Shown: positions 42,349-51,353, counted from the stretch's first letter. The stretch: 64,000 nucleotides of DNA from Umezawaea sp042738955 (GCF_042738955.1 NZ_JBHYHC010000049.1:1-64000), one strand, 5' to 3'. The notes: generated by a model from the letters alone, not told the origin. Program-made: numbers and translations.

Positions 42349-42983
42349 GTGATCTCCCGCAGGGTTCCGGCGGCCATCTCCAGCACGCGTTCGCACCGGT
42401 CCACGACGGCGCGGTCGTGCGTGACCACCAGCACCGTCACCGGCAGGCCGGTCAAGAGTCGCGCGGCGTCGGCCTGGCCCGCGAAGTCCAGCGCCGCCGT
42501 CGGCTCGTCGGCCAGCAGCAGTCCCGCGCCCGCGGCGATGCAGCCCATCGCGCGGGCGAGGTAGGTGCGTTGCAACTGCCCGCCGGACAACGTGTGCAGC
42601 GGCTGGGACCGCAGGTGGGCGACCCCCAATTCCTCGGCGGCGGCACGGGCCGCCTCCGGCGCTCCGCTGCTGGCGAGCAGCTCGTCGGCCAGCAGCGGGA
42701 ACCGGCCCGCGGCCTGCTTCTGCGGGATCCACGCGGCCTCCCGCCGCCGTCGGGTCCAGTCCGCGGCGGACCCGGCGCGCACCCCGCCGACCTCGATCAC
42801 GCCCGACCGCGCCGGGTGCAGCCCGAGAACGGCCCGCAGCAACGTGGTCTTGCCGGAGCCGTTGGTGCCGGTCAGCGCGACCCGTTCCCCCGGATCGACG
42901 ACCAGGTCCACCTCGCGCACGACGGCTCTCCGCCCGTGTGCGCACGTCACCCCGTCCAAGCGCACCCGCAGTCCCACCGACAC
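42345..42983 (-). CDS. Metal ABC transporter ATP-binding protein (ZnuC-like)
   Basis: 212 residues. Walker A GTNGSGKTT, signature LSGGQLQR, Walker B LLLADEP and H-loop VVTHDRA. Energises import of zinc or manganese with the permease and lipoprotein downstream. GTG 42983 preceded by GAGGGGG. No A/T-rich Zur-like box was seen in the 111-base spacer to the CorA gene. Confidence 0.87.
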   Translation of the reverse strand: MSVGLRVRLDGVTCAHGRRAVVREVDLVVDPGERVALTGTNGSGKTTLLRAVLGLHPARSGVIEVGGVRAGSAADWTRRRREAAWIPQKQAAGRFPLLADELLASSGAPEAARAAAEELGVAHLRSQPLHTLSGGQLQRTYLARAMGCIAAGAGLLLADEPTAALDFAGQADAARLLTGLPVTVLVVTHDRAVVDRCERVLEMAAGTLREIT

Positions 42984-43094
42984 CCGTCCCCCTCGATCCG
43001 CTGGCCCGCCCAGTAGTCGGCGCGTGGGCGGTCCTGGTTCCCGGCGGTGGCGGGGGACTTGGCATCATCATGGGCCGCCGACGGGAGGACCCAC

Positions 43095-44141
43095 ATGACG
43101 AGCGCGCCGCCCACGGGCGACGACGAACGGGCGCTGCTCGGCCACACCTCCGTGGTCGGGTGCGCCGTCTACGTCGACGGTCTGCGCGTGCCGGGGTCGT
43201 GGACGCCCGCCGACGCCTTGGCCGAAGTGCGCCGACGTGGCGAGGGGTTCGTGTGGCTCGGCCTGCTCGAACCGCCGATCGAGGAGGTCCGGGCGCTCGC
43301 GGAGGTGTTCGGGCTGCCCGGCCGGGCCCCGGCCGACGCCGTGCGCGGCTACCTGCGGCCGAAGCTGGAGCACCACGCCGACTGCACGTTCATGGTGCTC
43401 AAGACGGCCCACCACGTCGCCCACGACGCGCCCGGCAGGGCGAGCGAGATCGTGGAGACCGGCGAGGTGATGGCGTTCCTGGGCCCGGACTTCGTCGTCA
43501 CGGTCCGGCACGGGCGGCACTCCAGCCTGCGCGGCCTGCGCGAGGAGCTGGAGGCCGCGCCCGGACGGCTCGCGCGCGGCCCGTCCGCGGTGCTGCACGC
43601 CATCGCCGACCACGTCGTGGCCAGCCACCTCGGCGTGACGCAGGCGTTCGAGGGCGACATCGACGAGATCGAGGCGCAGGTCTTCGTCCCGGACAGCCCG
43701 GTCGGCGCGGAGCAGATGTACCTGATGAAGCGCGAGATCGTGGAGCTGAACAGGTCCGTGACCCCGCTGGCCACGCTGCTGCGCGCGTTGGGGGAGCACG
43801 AGAGCCCGCTGGTGCCCGAGGACGTCCGGGCGGACTTCCGCGACCTCGTGGACCGGCTGGCGTCGGTGTCCGAGCGGATCGCCTCGTTCGACGTGCTGCT
43901 GACCAGCCTGCTCTACGCGACCCTGGCGAAGATCACCCTGCGGCAGAACGACGACGTCCGCAAGATCACCTCGTGGGCGGCCATCGTCGCCCTGCCGACC
44001 ATGGTCTTCGGGCTGTACGGGATGAACTTCGAGACCATGCCCGAGCTGCACTGGGAGTACGGCTACTACGGCGTGCTGGCCGTGGTCGCCACCGGCTGCC
44101 TGGTGCTGCACCGGATGTTCAAGCGCAACCGGTGGCTGTAG
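43095..44141 (+). CDS. CorA-family Mg2+/Co2+ transporter
   Basis: 348 residues. Cytoplasmic N-terminal domain (about 1-285), then two C-terminal transmembrane helices with the hallmark YGMNF after helix 1 and the short FETMPELHWEYGY loop. Forms pentameric ion channels. ATG 43095 follows GGGAGG with 6-base spacing. Back to back with the metal ABC operon. Confidence 0.92.
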   Translation: MTSAPPTGDDERALLGHTSVVGCAVYVDGLRVPGSWTPADALAEVRRRGEGFVWLGLLEPPIEEVRALAEVFGLPGRAPADAVRGYLRPKLEHHADCTFMVLKTAHHVAHDAPGRASEIVETGEVMAFLGPDFVVTVRHGRHSSLRGLREELEAAPGRLARGPSAVLHAIADHVVASHLGVTQAFEGDIDEIEAQVFVPDSPVGAEQMYLMKREIVELNRSVTPLATLLRALGEHESPLVPEDVRADFRDLVDRLASVSERIASFDVLLTSLLYATLAKITLRQNDDVRKITSWAAIVALPTMVFGLYGMNFETMPELHWEYGYYGVLAVVATGCLVLHRMFKRNRWL

Positions 44142-44144
44142 CGG

Positions 44145-45338
44145 TCAGCCCGCGGCGGGGATCGGCTTGCCGAGCATGACGCAGATCGCCGCGTCCACCA
44201 GCCGGTCCTCGGCCGCGCCCGCCTCGGCGTTCGCCTTGAGGCCGAAGTGCGTGGTGCTCAGGATCGACACCGTCCTGCGCCCGGACGGGTCCGCGAAGTT
44301 GTCGCTGCGGTAGCCGGGCAGCGCGCCGTCGTGGCCCCACACCGTGCCGCACGGCGAGCGGTACTCCTCCAGCCCCAGCCCGTAGCTCCGGTTCACGCCG
44401 GTCTCGTCCTCCACGATGCTGGGCCGCATCTCCGCCAGCAGCCGCCGGGGGAACAGTTCCCCGGCCAGCAGCGCCCGGTCGAACCGGGCCCAGTCCGCGG
44501 TGGTGGACACGATGGACCCCGCCGCGTCGTCCCACGACTGGTCGAGCCCGGTGACGTTCACGTGCTCGTCGTGGACCGGCCCCACGAAGCCGAAGCCCTC
44601 CGGCGTGCCCGGCGGCAGGATGGGCGCGAGGTGCGCCGCGTCGGGCTCGTAGCCGTGCGCGATCCGCGGCACCGCGCCGTCGGGCAGGAAGGTGTCCTTG
44701 AGCCCCAACGGCCGGGCGATGCGCCGCTGCACGAGGTCGGGGAGCGTGCGGCCGGTGACCTTCTCCAGCACCAGGCCGAGCGCGGTGTACCCGGTGTTGC
44801 TGTAGTGGAACTCCTGGCCGGGCGCGGACTTCACCGGCAGGCCGGTGCCGATCGCGAGCAGTTCCAACGGAGTCGGCAGCGGCGCTTGGCCGGTGATCAC
44901 CGGCAGCACCTCGTACGCGTAGTCGGCGATCCCGCTGGTGTGGTTGAGCAGCATCCGCAGGGTGATGTTCCGGCCGTTGGGCACGAGGCCCGGCAGCCAC
45001 TTCTCCACGGTGTCGTCCAGCGCGAGCCGGTGTTCGCCGACCAGTTGCAGCACGAGCGTCGCCGTGACGGTCTTGGTGTTCGAGCCCATCCGGAACCGGT
45101 CGCCCGCGGCCAGCTCGTGGTCGGCCGTGGTCCACGCGGCCTGCCGGACGACCTCCACGGCCGGGCCGCGGCCGGTGTCGACCCGGACCACCACGCCCGG
45201 CACCCCGGCGGCGACGGCCGCCTCGGCGATCCGCCGCAACTCCCGGACGTCGGACGTCGTGGCGGACGCCGGGACCGCGGTGGCCGCGGTCAGCAGTGCC
45301 AGCGTGAGCGCCGCGAGCCGGGTGGTCTTGCGCGTCAT
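44145..45338 (-). CDS. Secreted serine hydrolase (class C beta-lactamase/DD-peptidase-like)
   Basis: 397 residues. Signal peptide 1-26 (ALTLALLTAATAVPASA). SxxK motif S86-N-T-K89 (RMGSNTKT), YxN motif YSNTGY, and HxG-type GHDGALPGY near the C-terminus. These fit S12 D,D-carboxypeptidase/esterase-like proteins. Acts outside the membrane, perhaps on peptidoglycan or a D-peptide. It lies downstream of a two-component pair in the same direction (124-base gap), so it could be under that system's control. Confidence 0.9.
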   Translation of the reverse strand: MTRKTTRLAALTLALLTAATAVPASATTSDVRELRRIAEAAVAAGVPGVVVRVDTGRGPAVEVVRQAAWTTADHELAAGDRFRMGSNTKTVTATLVLQLVGEHRLALDDTVEKWLPGLVPNGRNITLRMLLNHTSGIADYAYEVLPVITGQAPLPTPLELLAIGTGLPVKSAPGQEFHYSNTGYTALGLVLEKVTGRTLPDLVQRRIARPLGLKDTFLPDGAVPRIAHGYEPDAAHLAPILPPGTPEGFGFVGPVHDEHVNVTGLDQSWDDAAGSIVSTTADWARFDRALLAGELFPRRLLAEMRPSIVEDETGVNRSYGLGLEEYRSPCGTVWGHDGALPGYRSDNFADPSGRRTVSILSTTHFGLKANAEAGAAEDRLVDAAICVMLGKPIPAAG

Positions 45339-45462
45339 GGGTTCTTCTCCTCGTCGTCGTCGCCACCGCCTCGGTGACAAGATCGACGCTAGGAGTCGGG
45401 GACTCGCGGCGGGATCACCCCGAGGTGAGCCGTTTATGGCTCCCGTGGGGGATGGACGGCGG

Positions 45463-46137
45463 TCATTCGGGCGTGACGAGGCCGATCCGGTAGGCCAGCA
45501 CGACGGCTTGGACGCGGTCGCGCAGGTCGAGCTTCGCGAAGATCCGCGACACGTAGGTCTTCACGGTCTCCCGGCCCAGGAACAGGGTGTCGGCGATCTC
45601 GGCGTTCGACATCCCGGCGGCGACCAGCCGCAGCACCTCGACCTCGCGCGCGGTCAGGTCCGCCAACGCCTCCTCGACCCGCTTGGCCGCGCCGCCGTCG
45701 TCGCGGATCCGCTCGCCGTACCGGCCGATCAGCCCGCGGGTGACCTCGGGGGCCAGCAGCGCGTTGCCCGCCGCGATCGTCCGCACGCCCGCGATCATCT
45801 CGGCGGGCGGGGTGTCCTTGAGCAGGAACCCGCTCGCGCCTGCGCGCAGCGCCTCGAACACGTACTCGTCGAGGTTGAACGTCGTCACCACGAGCACCTT
45901 GACGCGGTCGGGCGACTCCGGGCCCGCGATCAGCCGGGTGGCCTCGATCCCGTCGAGCTTCGGCATCCGGATGTCCATGACGACCACGTCCGGGCGCAGC
46001 CGTCGGGCCTCGCGCACGGCGTCGACCCCGTTGTCCGCCTCGCCGACGACCTCGATGTCGGCCTGCGCGCCCAGGATCGTCACGTAGCCCGCGCGCATCA
46101 TCGCCTGGTCGTCGCAGACCAGCACCCTGGTGGTCAC
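45463..46137 (-). CDS. NarL/LuxR-type response regulator
   Basis: 224 residues. Receiver with acidic pair in VCDDQAMM, phospho-acceptor in VVMDIRMPK, K in FLLKDTPP; LuxR HTH LTAREVEVLRLVAAGMSN... followed by GRETVKTYVSRIFAKLD. GTG 46137 overlaps the kinase stop by 4 bases. Cognate partner of the upstream kinase. Confidence 0.92.
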   Translation of the reverse strand: MTTRVLVCDDQAMMRAGYVTILGAQADIEVVGEADNGVDAVREARRLRPDVVVMDIRMPKLDGIEATRLIAGPESPDRVKVLVVTTFNLDEYVFEALRAGASGFLLKDTPPAEMIAGVRTIAAGNALLAPEVTRGLIGRYGERIRDDGGAAKRVEEALADLTAREVEVLRLVAAGMSNAEIADTLFLGRETVKTYVSRIFAKLDLRDRVQAVVLAYRIGLVTPE

Positions 46138-47315
46138 ACGGCACCGGACCTGGTCGGCAGCCGGGCGCGCAGGACGAACCCGCCGTCGTCGTCGCGCCGC
46201 GCGGTCAACTCCCCGCCCACGAGGGACACCCGCCTCCGCAACCCGGCCAGCCCGCGCCCGGACTCCGGTGGCCTTGGGACGGGTTCGGGACCGCCCGCCG
46301 TCGTCACCTCGACCGTCACCTCGTCGGGCACGGCGTGCGACACCCGGACCACGGTCCGGCGGCCCGGCGCGTGCTTCAGCGCGTTGGTGAGCGCCTCCTG
46401 CACGACCCGGTACGCGGCCAGTTCCACGATCCCGTCGACCTGGCGCGGCTCGCCGTCGCGCACCACGTCCACCGGCTGCCCGGTGAGCCGGGTCCGCTCC
46501 ACGAGGTCGCCCAGCAACCCCGCCGTCGGCGCGCGGGGAGCGGCGGGCGCGTCGTGGGCCGGGGCGAGCACGCCGAGCAGGTCGCGCAGGTCCGCGAGCG
46601 CTCGCCGCCCGGTGCCGCCGATGGCCTCCAGCCCGCCCACGACCGCCGCCCGGTCCGCCTCCGGCACGTACTGCGCCGCGTCGGCCTGCATGACCATCGC
46701 GGTCACGTGGTGCGTCACCACGTCGTGCAGCTCGCGGGCGATCCGCTCGCGCTCCTCCCGCATGGCCGTCTCCAGGTCGCGCTCCTGCTGCCGTTCCTGC
46801 TCCCGCAGCCGCGACCGGGTCGCCGTGCCCATCAACCAGCAGCCCGCGGGCAGCGCGAGGAACTCCAGGTACTCCACGACCGTGAACGGCGAGCCCGCCG
46901 CGACCAGGGCGATCGACACGCCGAGGTACACCGCGACCCACGTGACGGCCGTGGCGCGGCGGAACCGCTCCTGGTGCGCGCCCGCGCCGTAGAGCGCCAG
47001 GTACAGCGCGATCGACGCGGCGGTGGGGCGGTAACCCAGGTACTGGTAGGCGAAGAACGCCGACGACACCAGCAGCAGGCACAGCGCCGGAGCCCGGCCG
47101 CGCACCACGAGTGGCGCGCAGTGGGCGAGCACCAGCAGCGCGGCCAGGAGGTCGAACGCCCGCAGCGGCGTCAACCAGCCCAGGACGGTGCCCTTGTCGG
47201 CCAGGCCTGGCGTGAACGACACCGCCGCGACCAGCAGCGCGACCAGGACGTCCCGCCTGGCTCGGGGGAGCGCTCGGACGTGGTCTGCCCAACGGCTGAG
47301 CGGCGGCCCCTGCAT
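46134..47315 (-). CDS. NarL-type sensor histidine kinase
   Basis: 393 residues. Four to five transmembrane helices in 20-160, a coiled-coil linker rich in E/R/Q (SRLREQERQQERDLETAMRE), HisKA_3 box ERERIARELHDVVTHH and HATPase_c with QEALTNALKHA. The ATG lies 8 bases after a TATACT box, so its transcript may be leaderless. Very similar in layout to the kinase at 8523. Confidence 0.92.
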   Translation of the reverse strand: MQGPPLSRWADHVRALPRARRDVLVALLVAAVSFTPGLADKGTVLGWLTPLRAFDLLAALLVLAHCAPLVVRGRAPALCLLLVSSAFFAYQYLGYRPTAASIALYLALYGAGAHQERFRRATAVTWVAVYLGVSIALVAAGSPFTVVEYLEFLALPAGCWLMGTATRSRLREQERQQERDLETAMREERERIARELHDVVTHHVTAMVMQADAAQYVPEADRAAVVGGLEAIGGTGRRALADLRDLLGVLAPAHDAPAAPRAPTAGLLGDLVERTRLTGQPVDVVRDGEPRQVDGIVELAAYRVVQEALTNALKHAPGRRTVVRVSHAVPDEVTVEVTTAGGPEPVPRPPESGRGLAGLRRRVSLVGGELTARRDDDGGFVLRARLPTRSGAV

Positions 47316-47323
47316 GGGGGCGC

Positions 47324-47329
47324 AGTATA
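47324..47329 (-). promoter_or_regulatory. -10 box of the kinase-regulator operon
   Basis: TATACT on the minus strand (complement AGTATA), 8 bases upstream of the kinase ATG. This spacing leaves almost no leader, a common actinobacterial arrangement. Confidence 0.5.
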
Positions 47330-47422
47330 GGGAGCGGGCCTGCCGGGACGGCCGAATGGACTAGTGTGCCGGGTTCGTGATCGGGCACCTCACGTTTCCG
47401 GTCGCCGCGGCGTCTACTGGAT

Positions 47423-47920
47423 GTGATCGTGAAACCGTTCGAGCGGATCGTGGACGAGTACGGGCCGGTGGTGCTCCGGGTCTGCCGCGCCGTGGTGGGG
47501 CCGGTCGACGCGGACGACGCGTGGTCCGAGACGTTCCTGTCCGCGCTGAAGGCCTATCCCGGACTGCCCGCCGACGCCAACGTGGAGGCGTGGCTCGTCA
47601 CGATCGCGCACCGCAAGGCCGTCGACATCACCCGCGCGCGGGCCCGCCGGGCCGTGCCGGTCGGCGAGCCGCCCGAGGAGCACAGCCGCACCGGCAGGCC
47701 CGAGGACTGGGACGGCGACCTGTGGGACGAGCTGGCCCGGCTGCCGGACAAGCAGCGCGCGGCCGTGGCGTACCACCACCTGGTCGGCCTGCCGTACCAG
47801 GAGGTCGCCGCGATCGTGGGCGGCAGCGCCGACGCCGCCCGCCGCGCGGCGGCCGACGGGATGAAGGCCTTGCGCGCCAGGTACCTGAAGACCACCGAAC
47901 TGGAAGGAGCGCCGTCATGA
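47423..47920 (+). CDS. ECF sigma factor of the alkyltransferase operon
   Basis: 165 residues, compact. Region 2: PVVLRVCRAVVGPVDADDAW with SETFLSALKAYPGLPADANV and the WLVTIAHRKAVDITRAR segment. Region 4: RLPDKQRAAVAYHHLVGLPY and QEVAAIVGGSADAARRAAAD. Start is GTG 47423 or GTG 47429. Its ATGA overlap with an alkyltransferase suggests it drives or senses an alkylation response; sigma-plus-ogt pairs are frequent in actinobacteria. No anti-sigma gene. Confidence 0.87.
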   Translation: MIVKPFERIVDEYGPVVLRVCRAVVGPVDADDAWSETFLSALKAYPGLPADANVEAWLVTIAHRKAVDITRARARRAVPVGEPPEEHSRTGRPEDWDGDLWDELARLPDKQRAAVAYHHLVGLPYQEVAAIVGGSADAARRAAADGMKALRARYLKTTELEGAPS

Positions 47921-48540
47921 CGCACGTCGACGCGTTGCGGGACAAGGCGGTCACCGCCGAACTGCGCGACCGGCTGGACGGGGCCGTCGGCGCCCACCTG
48001 CGCGACCGCCTGGTCGCCGCCGCCCACCGGGAAGGCCTCCTGGACGTGGCCTACCGCACCGTGGACTCGCCCGTCGGGCCGCTGCTGCTGGCCGCGACCA
48101 GCGCGGGCCTCGTCCGCGTCGCCTTCGACCTCGAAGGCCAGGACGCGGTGCTGGCCGAACTCGCCACCCTGGTGAGCCCCCGGATCCTCGCCGCGCCCGC
48201 GCGGCTCGACGCCGTGGCGCGGCAGGTCGACGAGTACTTCGCCGGCACCCGGCACGACTTCGACGTGCCGCTGGACTTCCGGCTGTCCAAGGGGTTCCGC
48301 CGCTCGGTCCTCGAACACCTCGTCGACATCCCCTACGGCCGGACCGAGAGCTACGCGCAGGTCGCGACCGCCGCGGGCAGCCCGAAGGCCGTCCGCGCGG
48401 TCGGCACCGCCTGCGCGACCAACCCCATCCCGCTCGTGGTCCCGTGCCACCGCGTCGTCCGCTCGAACGGCTCGTTCGGCGGCTACCGCGGCGGCGAGGA
48501 CGCGAAGCGGCTCCTGCTGACCATGGAGGCCGCGGCGTGA
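47917..48540 (+). CDS. Methylated-DNA-[protein]-cysteine S-methyltransferase 1
   Basis: 207 residues. Suicide alkyl acceptor C177 in VVPCHRVV; the DNA-binding HTH region GRTESYAQVATAAGSPKAVR and Asn/Arg finger are present; N-terminal RNase H-like domain. Removes O6-alkyl groups from guanine. Start overlaps the sigma gene stop (ATGA), and its end overlaps a second alkyltransferase. The extra N-terminal helix (1-40) is longer than in Ogt. Confidence 0.92.
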   Translation: MTHVDALRDKAVTAELRDRLDGAVGAHLRDRLVAAAHREGLLDVAYRTVDSPVGPLLLAATSAGLVRVAFDLEGQDAVLAELATLVSPRILAAPARLDAVARQVDEYFAGTRHDFDVPLDFRLSKGFRRSVLEHLVDIPYGRTESYAQVATAAGSPKAVRAVGTACATNPIPLVVPCHRVVRSNGSFGGYRGGEDAKRLLLTMEAAA

Positions 48541-49031
48541 AGCACGCCTTGATCGACAGCCCGGTGGGCCCGTTGACGCTCGTCGGCGACGGCGAGTCCC
48601 TCGTGGGCCTCTACTTCGACGGCCACAAGCGCCGCCCGCGCGTGACCGACCTCGGCCCGCGCGACGACGCGGCCTTCCCCGAGGTCGTTCGGCAGCTCGG
48701 CGAGTACTTCGCGGGCGAGCGCACCGAGTTCGACCTCCCGCTGGCCCCGCGCGGCAGCGGGTTCGAACGCCGGGTGTGGGCGCTGCTGACCAAGATCCCG
48801 CACGGCGAGACCCGCACGTACGGCCAACTGGCCGCCGAGTTGGGCGAACCGGGAGCCGCGCAGGCCGTCGGCAACGCCAACGGGTGGAACCCGATCAGCA
48901 TCATCGTGCCGTGCCACCGGGTCGTGGGGGCGAGCGGCGGCCTCACAGGCTACGCGGGAGGCCTGGAGCGCAAGCGTTTCCTGCTGGCACTGGAGGAACC
49001 GCCCGCGGCCGACGACGGCAGGCTGTTCTAG
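48537..49031 (+). CDS. Methylated-DNA-[protein]-cysteine S-methyltransferase 2
   Basis: 164 residues. Acceptor C126 in IIVPCHRVVG; HTH GETRTYGQLAAELGEPGAAQ; Arg finger in the AVGNANGWNP segment. Smaller than paralogue 1 and differs in the region before the active site, so the two may prefer different alkyl adducts (inference). GTG start in a GTGA overlap. Confidence 0.92.
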   Translation: MKHALIDSPVGPLTLVGDGESLVGLYFDGHKRRPRVTDLGPRDDAAFPEVVRQLGEYFAGERTEFDLPLAPRGSGFERRVWALLTKIPHGETRTYGQLAAELGEPGAAQAVGNANGWNPISIIVPCHRVVGASGGLTGYAGGLERKRFLLALEEPPAADDGRLF

Positions 49032-49033
49032 CC

Positions 49034-49633
49034 GTGGACTCCCCGGCCCGGAACCGGGTGACGCCGCTGGGCGAGATCGTCGCGATCCCGCTGCGCGGCG
49101 CGTGGACCGGCAACCGGGGAGTCCTGCACGAGGGCCGGGAGATCGTGCGGCGGCACGCGGGCGACCTCTGGATCACCTGCGCGCTGGAGTTCCGCGACCG
49201 GCGGCGCGAGCAGTGGCTGCCCCGCCGGTGGACGCACCTGTTCTTCCACGACGAGGCCGTGTCGTTCGCCGCCGGACACCGCCCGTGCGGCGAGTGCCGC
49301 CGCCCCGGCTACCTGGCGTACCAGGAGGCGTGGGGCGGCGCGTCGGCGCGGGAGATGAACCGGCGGCTGCACGACGAGCGGATCGTCCGCGGTACCCACC
49401 GCCGCCGTCTGCACGCCTTGCCGTGGAGGGACTTGCCGGACGGCGTGTTCGTGCTGCTCGACGACATCCCGGCGGTGGTGGTCGACGATCACCTGACCAC
49501 GTGGACCCACGAGGGTTACCGCGACCACCTCCCGGTGCCGACGGCGGGCACGGCGTGCTTGATCACCCCGCCGGCCACGGTCGCGGTGCTGCGGGCGGGC
49601 TACCCGGTCCAGGTGGACGACTCGGCGCGCTAG
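49034..49633 (+). CDS. Conserved hypothetical with Ada-like Cys motif
   Basis: 199 residues, no known enzymatic motif. Core segment LFFHDEAVSFAAGHRPCGECRR (split here as LFFHDEAVSFAAG and HRPCGECRR) resembles the end of the Ada zinc domain, which reads FFDTAAEAEAAGFRPCKRCRP in typical members. Other candidate metal ligands are C49 (WITCALEF), C85, C88 and nearby His. The family recurs in actinobacteria as an unnamed protein. GTG 49034 is 2 bases after the second alkyltransferase, so a role in alkylation repair is likely. Its stop lies in a CTAG shared with the convergent gene. Confidence 0.7.
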   Translation: MDSPARNRVTPLGEIVAIPLRGAWTGNRGVLHEGREIVRRHAGDLWITCALEFRDRRREQWLPRRWTHLFFHDEAVSFAAGHRPCGECRRPGYLAYQEAWGGASAREMNRRLHDERIVRGTHRRRLHALPWRDLPDGVFVLLDDIPAVVVDDHLTTWTHEGYRDHLPVPTAGTACLITPPATVAVLRAGYPVQVDDSAR

Positions 49634-50451
49634 TCGAGCTTCCCCAGCCCGATCGGGTTCACCGCGGGCAGCACGGCCTGGCACGCCACCGCCGGGCCGT
49701 GCAACCGCTCCACCACGTCCGCCGTGCCCCCGGCTCGCGTCCAGCCGTCCCACGCGAGCACGTCCGTGACCCGCTCGACCTCGTCGAGCAGCCGCCGCCC
49801 CGCGTCGCTGATCCGCCCGTCGCGCACCAGGCCCCGCTCCGCCAACGCCTCCGCCGCGGCCGACCACTCGTCGTCGGTCCACCCGCGCGCGGGTTGCAGC
49901 ACCGAGCGCTCCAGGTCGGAGGAAGCCCGCAGCACCAACGACTCCAGCCCGGTCAGCCCGGCCGTGAGCAACGCCGCCACGTGCCCGTCCCCGCGGTGCT
50001 CGCGCAGCACGGTCGTCGCCAGCCACAGCCGTTCGAACGGGTCCTCCGGCCGCAGCAGAGCGGCGTTCGCCGCCGCCAGCACCCGCCCGTCGCACGGCAT
50101 CCCCGCCACGACCGCCCACAGGTCGTCCGCGAGCCCGGCGACGTCACCGCCGAACGACTCGGCCACCGCGCGCCCGGCGCCGACCCGCCGCGCCTCCAGG
50201 ACCGCCTCCGGCGACGCCAGCTCCCACACGGCGGGCAGCGCCCGTCCCGTCATGGCCACCGAGAAGCCGAAGAACGACGCTCGCACCGGCCCTTCGCCCA
50301 CGGCCCCCAACGGGGCCGCGCGCTGCGCGAAGTACCCCCGCCAGAACCCGCGCAGCCCCACGTCGCTCAACGCCGCCAACGCCGTCGGGTGGAAGTACAC
50401 GACCGCGTGCACCGACTCGTACAACTCCCAGAACCGCCGCGCACCTGTCAT
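49630..50451 (-). CDS. SCO6745-family protein
   Basis: 273 residues, helical, cytoplasmic. Begins RRFWELYESVHAVVYFHPTA and contains LRGFWRGYFAQRAAPLG and VAGMPCDGRVLAAANAAL, which are typical of the SCO6745/SalK-like actinobacterial family. Function unproven. Overlaps the LysR gene stop by 4 bases (ATGA), so the two are co-translated; the LysR protein may control it. Confidence 0.8.
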   Translation of the reverse strand: MTGARRFWELYESVHAVVYFHPTALAALSDVGLRGFWRGYFAQRAAPLGAVGEGPVRASFFGFSVAMTGRALPAVWELASPEAVLEARRVGAGRAVAESFGGDVAGLADDLWAVVAGMPCDGRVLAAANAALLRPEDPFERLWLATTVLREHRGDGHVAALLTAGLTGLESLVLRASSDLERSVLQPARGWTDDEWSAAAEALAERGLVRDGRISDAGRRLLDEVERVTDVLAWDGWTRAGGTADVVERLHGPAVACQAVLPAVNPIGLGKLD

Positions 50452-51335
50452 CCCACGGATGATGCCCGACCGGCGGCCTCGGTGAGGTCCCGGATCGCCA
50501 GGACGCTCGGGTGCCACGGTCGGGCGGTCGGGCCGGTCAGCACGAGCTTGCGCTCCTGCCGGGGCCGCAGCGGGACCAGCGTGAGGGTGTCCGACAGCAT
50601 GCTCGCGGCCAGCGAGGGCAGGACCCCGACGCCGATGCCCGCCTCCACCATGGACAGCAGCGTCATCAGCTCCCGGATGCGCCGGGCGGGCCGGTAGGGC
50701 AGGTCCGCCAGCGCGTGCAGGCGGCGCAGCGGCGGCTCGAACCCGGACGTGGTGACCAGCAGCGGGTCCTCCAACAGGTCGGCGAGGTCGATGACGTCCT
50801 CGCCCGCCAGCGGGTGGTCGGCGCGGACCACGGCCTCGTAGACGTCGGTCGCCACGTGCAGCGCGCCGTGGGGGAGCGGGTCCGGGTCGATGAGGAAGGC
50901 GGCGTCGACCGTGCCGCTCTCCAACCACTGGTGGATCTCCTCGTCGACCGCCTCGAAGACGGTGATCTCCAGGTGCGGCAGGCGTTCGTGCCACAGCCGC
51001 AGCAGCCCCGGCAGCAGACCGCGCGCCACGGTCGGCGGCACGGACAGGCTGATCGTCCCGCTGGTCGCGGCCCTGGTGTGCGCGGCCGCGGCGGCCGTGA
51101 GGGACCGCGCGGCGGCGAGCGTCGCGCGGGCGTGGGGGAGCAGGACCTCGCCGAGCGCGGTCGGGCGGACGGGGGTGGCCCGCGCGACGAGATCGCCGCC
51201 CACCGCGGCCTCGAGCGAGGCGAGCGCGTGCGACACCGAGGACTGGCTCATGCCCAGCGCGCCCGCCGCGGCGCCGAACCCGCCGTGGTCCGCCACGGCC
51301 ACGAACACGTCCAGTTGACGCAAGGTCACGCTCAT
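50448..51335 (-). CDS. LysR-family transcriptional regulator
   Basis: 295 residues. N-terminal HTH LRQLDVFVAVADHGGFGAAA and SQSSVSHALASLEAAVG; C-terminal substrate-binding domain. Divergent from a GNAT gene; the spacer contains GATGA-N16-TCATC (51354-51379), a possible LysR site. Co-transcribed with the SCO6745-like gene. Confidence 0.88.
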   Translation of the reverse strand: MSVTLRQLDVFVAVADHGGFGAAAGALGMSQSSVSHALASLEAAVGGDLVARATPVRPTALGEVLLPHARATLAAARSLTAAAAAHTRAATSGTISLSVPPTVARGLLPGLLRLWHERLPHLEITVFEAVDEEIHQWLESGTVDAAFLIDPDPLPHGALHVATDVYEAVVRADHPLAGEDVIDLADLLEDPLLVTTSGFEPPLRRLHALADLPYRPARRIRELMTLLSMVEAGIGVGVLPSLAASMLSDTLTLVPLRPRQERKLVLTGPTARPWHPSVLAIRDLTEAAGRASSVG

Positions 51336-51353
51336 CGACTCCGCCGATCACCG

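Noticed and set aside
40757..42983. Zur operator before the metal ABC operon
   Set aside because: No A/T-rich Zur-type palindrome found in the 111-base spacer by eye.
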